This document shows positions 59,012 through 64,000 of a DNA stretch of 64,000 nucleotides, one piece after another. The DNA is from Actinomycetaceae bacterium (GTDB lineage Bacteria; Actinomycetota; Actinomycetes; Actinomycetales; Actinomycetaceae), in the NCBI GenBank assembly GCA_030532405.1, contig JAUNLF010000006.1, positions 1 through 64,000 on the forward strand, read 5' to 3'. A program made the translations under genes and the position numbers. Each line of letters opens with the position of its first letter. Within the stretch, counting starts at the first letter, position 1. Below the pieces are notes generated by a model, which was not told the origin of the DNA, made no database searches, and saw only the letters and a program-made list of their open reading frames with translations.

Positions 59012-60247
59012 CTAGGCATCCTCGACCTCCGCATCAACGGTATCCTCAACAACCTCACGGGCTTCAGGCACCCGGACACGGCCTGACATAAGCTCAGGCA
59101 ACAGCGCGTCTCGCAATAGTGCCAATTGCTGGTTCTCAAAGTACAACCTTTGCAAACGTGCGACGAGCGTTGAGGTTTCCGATGCAAGTTTCTCTCGTTC
59201 TTTGTCATCCAATGTCGGAACGCCCCACGATGCTATGTCCTTCCAGGATGTACGGGGCATTCGTGTTCCTGTTGCTGAAGCAGAGACTGCTTCAATCAGT
59301 GCATCTGAACCGGCTATAGCCGCGACTAACGCTAGGTTTTTAGGTGAACGCGGACGTAGCACCAAAATGTCCGTTGAGCAGACGCCGTCGAATGGGGCGA
59401 TAGCTACTTTTTTAAAGTAGGGGCGCAGTTTTCCGAAGAGGATATCTCCCTTCTTAAATCTTGTTTTATTGCTACCGATTGCTTCCGCCTTTGCCGACGT
59501 ACTCAAAAAGAGAGAGCCTTTAGTCATATGTTCTAAAGCAACGTAATTTTCATTTGACGAGATGTGTTCGGGTTTAACGGTTTCTCTTACGAGTTCACAA
59601 TATGTTTCGAACTTGATTTCCTCACCTGTAGAAGAATCAAGCGCTGCGTCGACAAGAGTACGAACTAACTCCTCCCCGATTCGAGTAATTCGCATATTAG
59701 ATTCGATCTTGTCGTCGAGCGCGCCTAGTGTTGCCGCAATCGCACGTTGTTCTTTCATCGGTACAAGATTGATTAGCTCAGTATCAAGAAAATACTCAAA
59801 CTGGAAATTAGCTATACCAGTGGACCTATTCTGATACGCCCAAGCGCGCCCCTCCTGGTACATATTTTGTAGCCACCAGTATGCATAAGAACTATCAACT
59901 TTTTCGGGGTTCACCCGAACCAATTTACAAAAACTTGCAGGAATCACCGGGTACGTAAAACTATTCAATAATCTGCTTGAGATATATGCAGTTCTGCCAG
60001 TCGGCCTGTCAGCCGTCCCACCGGATATTTCAAGAACGATGTCACCTTCTTGCAAGACTCTTTTAGGAAGCTTCTTGTTCGATTCCCACCTGATCGGAAC
60101 ATCTCCATAGGAACCAACTTGGACATTCGGAAAGTCAGCTCCTCGAATAATCGCAACCTGCGTACTTGCTTCAGATGGCGCATCGGTCCCCCACCCTCCA
60201 CTTATGTAATGGGAGACCACATCACGAAAGGGCACCTTCACTGTCAC
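59012..60247 (-). CDS. hsdS: Type I restriction enzyme, S subunit
   Basis: Determines the DNA sequence recognised by the complex. Two target-recognition domains are present (about 1-150 and 205-350), each followed by a conserved helix (KEQRAIAATLGALDDKIESNMRI and DDKEREKLASETSTLVARLQRLYFENQQL, in part). The two differ clearly, so the site should be bipartite and asymmetric. GTG 60247 overlaps the hsdM stop by 4 nt (GTGA). The lower GC of the first target domain suggests exchange. Confidence 0.93.
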   Translation of the reverse strand: MTVKVPFRDVVSHYISGGWGTDAPSEASTQVAIIRGADFPNVQVGSYGDVPIRWESNKKLPKRVLQEGDIVLEISGGTADRPTGRTAYISSRLLNSFTYPVIPASFCKLVRVNPEKVDSSYAYWWLQNMYQEGRAWAYQNRSTGIANFQFEYFLDTELINLVPMKEQRAIAATLGALDDKIESNMRITRIGEELVRTLVDAALDSSTGEEIKFETYCELVRETVKPEHISSNENYVALEHMTKGSLFLSTSAKAEAIGSNKTRFKKGDILFGKLRPYFKKVAIAPFDGVCSTDILVLRPRSPKNLALVAAIAGSDALIEAVSASATGTRMPRTSWKDIASWGVPTLDDKEREKLASETSTLVARLQRLYFENQQLALLRDALLPELMSGRVRVPEAREVVEDTVDAEVEDA

Positions 60248-61806
60248 GACCAGATACCTCCAAGGCGAGACTGAATCTCGTTCTGCAACTCTAAGCCGCG
60301 TTCGAACTCTGTAAAGAGTTCGTGAGTCAGGCGCGCGATCTTCTCATCAATCGGTTCAGCGTCTTCCTCAGCCTCCGGCGTTCCTACATACCGTCCCGGA
60401 GTCAGGATATAATCGTTCTCCGCGATCTCTGCACGCGTCGCAACCTTGCAGAAACCCGGCTCATCCGCATACTTCTCAAAGTCGTCCCTCGACCTCCACG
60501 TGTTGTAAGCTCCCGCAATCTTGGAGATTTCGTCATCCGTTAGCTCACGACGAGCACGCGTAACCATCGTCCCCATCTGCCGAGCATCAATAAACAACAC
60601 TTCCCCATTACGTGCGCGGTGACCGTTACCGTGACGGTTCTTCGAAAGGAACCAAACACTAACAGGAATACCCGTATTCAAAAATAGTCTGTCCGGCAGA
60701 GCAACAACACAGTCGACTAAATCCTCATCGACCAACTTCCGTCGAATCTCCGGATCAGTACCATCCTGCGACGAAACCGCACCATTCGCCATAACAAAGC
60801 CCGCGGTACCAGAAGGAGCAAGATGATAAAGGAAATGCTGAATCCAAGCGTAATTAGCATTCCCCTCACGCGGGGTGCCATAAACCCAACGAGGGTCATC
60901 CGCGAGCGACTCATCCCAATAATCAGAAATATTGAAAGGCGGGTTCGCAAGAATAAAATCTGCACGAAGATCCGAATGCAAATCCTCAGTGAATGAATCC
61001 GCCGACTTCGAACCAAGATCCGCGTCAAGACCACGCAACGCAAGATTCATCTTCGCGAGCTTCCACGTCGTGTTCGTGAACTCCTGGCCATAAATCGACA
61101 ACTGATTGCGGTTACCACCATGAGCCTTAACGAACTCAGCAGACTGCACAAACATGCCACCGCTGCCACAACACGGGTCGAACACTCGGCCCTCAAAGGG
61201 TTGAAGCATCTCAACCAGCGTCTTCACAACGCTTCGAGGCGTGTAGAAAGCTCCGCCTTCTTTACCAGTCTCCTTGCCTGCAAACTGACCCAGGAAGTAC
61301 TCATACACAGAGCCGAGCACATCATCAGAGCCATGATCGTTGTCGGAGCCAAAACCGATCGTTCCGATGAGATCAACCAGCTCGCCTAAACGCTTCTTAT
61401 CGAGCCCTTCACGCCCATAATTACGAGGTAGCACACCTCGAAGTGTCGGATTCTCACGTTCGACCAACTGCATCGCCTGATCGATCAATTGCCCAATCTC
61501 AGGCTGTTTAGCCTGAGCCTGAAGCTCAGACCAACGAGCACCCTCCGGCACCCAAAATACGTTGTGCCCGGTGTATTCATCACGGTCTTCAAGGAAGGTT
61601 TCAAACTGAGACTCGTCAATACCGTCTTCAACCAGCTCGACCTTGAGCGCTTCCCGACGTTCCTCAAACCTATCCGAAACGTACTTTAGAAACACGAGTC
61701 CAAGAACGACGTGCTTATACTCCGACGGCTCCTGATTACCCCGTAACTTATCGGCTGCCTCCCACAAAGTCTGTTCCAGCGTCTTTGCGTTCTTCTTAGC
61801 AGCCAT
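60244..61806 (-). CDS. hsdM: Type I restriction enzyme, M subunit
   Basis: An N6-adenine DNA methyltransferase. The HsdM N-terminal helical domain (LEQTLWEAADKLRGNQEPSEYKHVVLGLVFLKYVSD, in part) precedes the SAM domain, with VFDPCCGSGGMFVQS (motif I, about 212-226) and LANPPFNISDYW (motif IV). At 520 residues it is full length. The ATG follows AAGGAT. It is first in the M-S-R operon. Confidence 0.96.
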   Translation of the reverse strand: MAAKKNAKTLEQTLWEAADKLRGNQEPSEYKHVVLGLVFLKYVSDRFEERREALKVELVEDGIDESQFETFLEDRDEYTGHNVFWVPEGARWSELQAQAKQPEIGQLIDQAMQLVERENPTLRGVLPRNYGREGLDKKRLGELVDLIGTIGFGSDNDHGSDDVLGSVYEYFLGQFAGKETGKEGGAFYTPRSVVKTLVEMLQPFEGRVFDPCCGSGGMFVQSAEFVKAHGGNRNQLSIYGQEFTNTTWKLAKMNLALRGLDADLGSKSADSFTEDLHSDLRADFILANPPFNISDYWDESLADDPRWVYGTPREGNANYAWIQHFLYHLAPSGTAGFVMANGAVSSQDGTDPEIRRKLVDEDLVDCVVALPDRLFLNTGIPVSVWFLSKNRHGNGHRARNGEVLFIDARQMGTMVTRARRELTDDEISKIAGAYNTWRSRDDFEKYADEPGFCKVATRAEIAENDYILTPGRYVGTPEAEEDAEPIDEKIARLTHELFTEFERGLELQNEIQSRLGGIWS

Positions 61807-62067
61807 TCAAAATCCTTAATCTGCACAAATACCAACCGATACGGATTCACCTTCAGGTTTAATCAAACGGTCAAACCTGATCACTCCTATGAATAGTACC
61901 CGGAAGCACTCTCGCAGGTTGCCTACGCCACAACATGCCTGAGGTTCAGATCCCGTCCTTTCAACAGACTTTTGCTGTCACTAACCCGAGCCACCCAAGA
62001 TCATGGGCTGCCCGGTGTGACCGACTTCCGGTTAACCTTCTCTCCTTTATTTAGTACGGTATATTCC

Positions 62068-63621
62068 GTGTTAAGTAATTCTGTGCCCTCCGATTCCACC
62101 GCCCGCCCGTCCAACAACGACGCCGCTCTAACGCCCTCGGACAACGCCGTCCCACAGGCAAACAGCACTTCTGCGAATGCGGCCGTCAGCTCCGCGAGCG
62201 TGCCTACCGGCTCCTCGTCGAACGACACACCGAAGAATCCTGAGACCACAAGCACTTCCGCGAGCGCGGGTGCTTCCTCAGGCAAGCACTCCGCGAGCGG
62301 CTCCTCCAGCGGCTCTCGCGGATCGAAATCCAAAACCTACACGCAAGCCGCACCCAACCAAGCCGCCGCACCCGCAGGCCTCAACCCCGCCGACGGCACC
62401 TCCTACATCCCCGCCATCTGGCGCTGGATCACTCTCCTCACCGGAGGCGCCTCCCTCCTCATCGGCCTCAACCTCGCCCTCAACCTCATCGCCGTCTGGG
62501 CCCCCATCCCCGCACACACCGACGCCTCCCTCCACGGTCAAATCATGACCCTCGGCTTCCTCGGCACCCTCATCACCCTCGAACGCGTCGTCGCGCTCCG
62601 CTCACGCACCCTTCTCATCGCCCCACTCTCACTCGGCATCGGCAGCATCCTCCTACTCACGCCACACCCCCAGTGGGGCCAAAGCCTCCAAATCATCGGC
62701 ATGGCCGGCCTCCTCCTCACCTACATCAAACTCACCAAACGAGACCTCTCCAACGCCCTCGCCATCCAAATCATCGGCTCCATCGCCGGCCTCGCCGCCG
62801 CCACCCTCTGGGCCCTTGGCGCCCAAACCCACACACTCATCCCCCTCATCAGCACCTTCATCGTCCTCACCATCCTCGGCGAACGCGTCGAACTCGCCCG
62901 CATCTCCCTCACCCTCCGCGCCGAACGCCTCGCCTTCGCCCTCTCCGCCCTCCTCATGGCCACCTCACTCGCCCTCCTCGCCGGCGCACCCAGCGAAATC
63001 TACGCCACCAACCTCCTCCTCATCACCGCCTGGCTCACCAAACACGACATCGCCCGCCGCATGGCAACCGTGCCCGGGCTCCCCCGCTACTCCGCCACCA
63101 ACATGCTCCTCGCCACCGCCTGGCTCGGCCTCGGCAGCCTCACCTGGCTCCTCACCGGCCCCCTCGCCACATCCAGCGCCTACGACTCAATCGTGCACGC
63201 CATCCTCCTCGGCTACGGCATGTCCATGATCTTCGCCCACGCCCCCATCATCCTCCCCGCCGTCCTCAAACTCCCCCTCCCCTACCACCCCCTCGCCTGG
63301 ATACCCACCATCGCCCTCAACCTCGGCATCCTCATCCGCTTCTACGCCAACGTGCGCTCCTACCCCACCAGCTGGCAAATCGGCGCCACCCTCACCGTCA
63401 TCGCCATCCTCCTCTTCCTTGCCGCCTCCATCTACGCCTCCGCGACCTCAAACAAGCAAGGCGCAAAACAGGCAGCGAAGCAGGCGGCGAAGGCGAGCAC
63501 TAAGCACGCTCCAAAACAGGCCGCGACGCTGAGTATTAAGCCAAACGACAAGCAGACCGACGAACCGACCACTAAGCCGAACGACAGACAGGGCAACGAG
63601 CAGAAAGGTGCCACCCGATGA
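62068..63621 (+). CDS. Polytopic membrane protein with low-complexity ends
   Basis: A multi-pass membrane protein of unknown function. The N-terminal roughly 110 residues are Ser/Thr/Ala/Asn-rich and disordered. About 12 hydrophobic segments follow, including HGQIMTLGFLGTLITLERVVAL and VHAILLGYGMSMIFAHAPIILPAV (in part), where conserved-looking His residues recall NnrS-like or heme/copper-associated membrane proteins. The last roughly 55 residues are Lys/Gln/Ala-rich. The start is uncertain: GTG 62068 lies just past TATATT, and the frame is open from 61972. Codons in the membrane core nearly all end in C. It overlaps the next gene by 4 nt (ATGA). Confidence 0.65.
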   Translation: MLSNSVPSDSTARPSNNDAALTPSDNAVPQANSTSANAAVSSASVPTGSSSNDTPKNPETTSTSASAGASSGKHSASGSSSGSRGSKSKTYTQAAPNQAAAPAGLNPADGTSYIPAIWRWITLLTGGASLLIGLNLALNLIAVWAPIPAHTDASLHGQIMTLGFLGTLITLERVVALRSRTLLIAPLSLGIGSILLLTPHPQWGQSLQIIGMAGLLLTYIKLTKRDLSNALAIQIIGSIAGLAAATLWALGAQTHTLIPLISTFIVLTILGERVELARISLTLRAERLAFALSALLMATSLALLAGAPSEIYATNLLLITAWLTKHDIARRMATVPGLPRYSATNMLLATAWLGLGSLTWLLTGPLATSSAYDSIVHAILLGYGMSMIFAHAPIILPAVLKLPLPYHPLAWIPTIALNLGILIRFYANVRSYPTSWQIGATLTVIAILLFLAASIYASATSNKQGAKQAAKQAAKASTKHAPKQAATLSIKPNDKQTDEPTTKPNDRQGNEQKGATR

Positions 63622-64000
63622 ACCACATGACCCGCGCCTCCTGGCACCGCATCACCGGCACCACCACCATCCTCTGGATGCTCGCCGCCGCAGCCGCGAT
63701 CACCGCCCACCGCTTCATCCCCGAAGCCAAATGGCTCATGATCCACACCGCCACCCTCGGCATCATCACCAACGCACTCCTCACCTGGACCAACCACTTC
63801 ACCACCTCCATCCTCCGCTCCCGCCCCCAAACCAGCCGCCGCGCCGAAGGCACCATCCTCGCCACCCTCAACGCCGGCATCCTCACGCTCGGCACCGGCA
63901 TGATCCTCGCCCACCCCTGGATCACCGGCGTGGGCGCCACCCTCATTGCCATCGCCGTCACCGCACACATCGCGCGCCTCGCCCACCAAATGAGGGCCGC
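63618..64000 (+). CDS. Membrane N-terminus of a probable multicopper oxidase (partial)
   Basis: The reading frame is open to the end of the window, giving 127 residues. It starts MNHMTRASWHRITG, followed by four hydrophobic segments with His residues in or near the membrane (AAAITAHRFIP, LMIHTATLG, TWTNHFTTS, AHPWITG). I associate this arrangement (SWH start, MIHTATLG, NALLTW..HF) with the N-terminal membrane part of actinobacterial multicopper oxidase / NirK-like proteins, where the cupredoxin domains come later. The diagnostic copper sites are outside the window, so this is a moderate-confidence call. Confidence 0.5.
   Translation, partial: MNHMTRASWHRITGTTTILWMLAAAAAITAHRFIPEAKWLMIHTATLGIITNALLTWTNHFTTSILRSRPQTSRRAEGTILATLNAGILTLGTGMILAHPWITGVGATLIAIAVTAHIARLAHQMRA

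Overview
The window looks like a chromosome segment from a high-GC Gram-positive (Actinobacteria), plausibly a member of the Actinomycetaceae. The reasons are the protein families (SCO6880-type conjugation protein, a DUF4913-like protein, PspC, GH3, a TAP-like lipoprotein hydrolase), frequent GTG starts, ATGA/GTGA gene overlaps and leaderless-looking promoters. The genus is not determined.

Positions 1-25.3 kb are accessory DNA and look like an integrated conjugative plasmid or ICE. From the left it holds a small membrane protein; a restriction-modification pair (C5 methyltransferase plus FokI-fold nuclease); a serine resolvase with a res-like site; and a 2.8-kb cassette bounded by a near-perfect 294/295-bp direct repeat with structured leader hairpins. 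Then follow a DprA-like gene, an oriT-like region, mobC and a relaxase, a DUF4913-like gene, and an eight-gene leftward operon (coiled-coil protein, VirD4-type coupling protein, VirB4 ATPase, SCO6880 protein, VirB6-like protein with a collagen-like tail, and small membrane/accessory proteins). A rightward Thr/Pro-rich membrane-anchored protein comes next, then a leftward replication/regulation operon with three related winged-helix proteins (one carrying iteron-like repeats inside its coding sequence) and an excisionase-like gene. The element abuts tRNA-Thr(CGU), and an HTH gene reads straight through the tRNA gene. No tyrosine integrase and no cell-wall hydrolase is visible, so the left end probably lies outside the window.

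Positions 25.5-52.3 kb are mostly conserved chromosome: TAP-like lipoprotein, holB, tmk, Gfo/Idh/MocA oxidoreductase, topA, a HemK-like methyltransferase, sodA, an ABC transporter (FtsX permease + ATPase), PspC, an NYN-domain protein, a FadR-type regulator with a C4 acid-sugar catabolic operon (kinase, dehydrogenase, GntP permease), CBS protein, DUF1801-like protein, glgP and a GH3 beta-glucosidase.

Positions 52.6-61.8 kb form a compact defence-type island: an ImmA/IrrE-like metalloprotease, an HTH-MNT nucleotidyltransferase fusion, a convergent large protein with an Rx4H HEPN-like motif, and a complete type I restriction system (hsdM-hsdS-hsdR). Positions 62-64 kb start a two-gene membrane operon with extreme C-ending codon use; the second gene runs off the window and resembles the membrane N-terminus of actinobacterial multicopper oxidase/nitrite reductase proteins.

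The most interesting signals are the duplicated structured leader element with a hairpin repeated before three genes, the non-canonical MNT/HEPN/ImmA cluster, the iterons inside a rep-like gene flanked by paralogues, the collagen-like tail on the VirB6 homologue, and the CDS that ends inside a tRNA gene.
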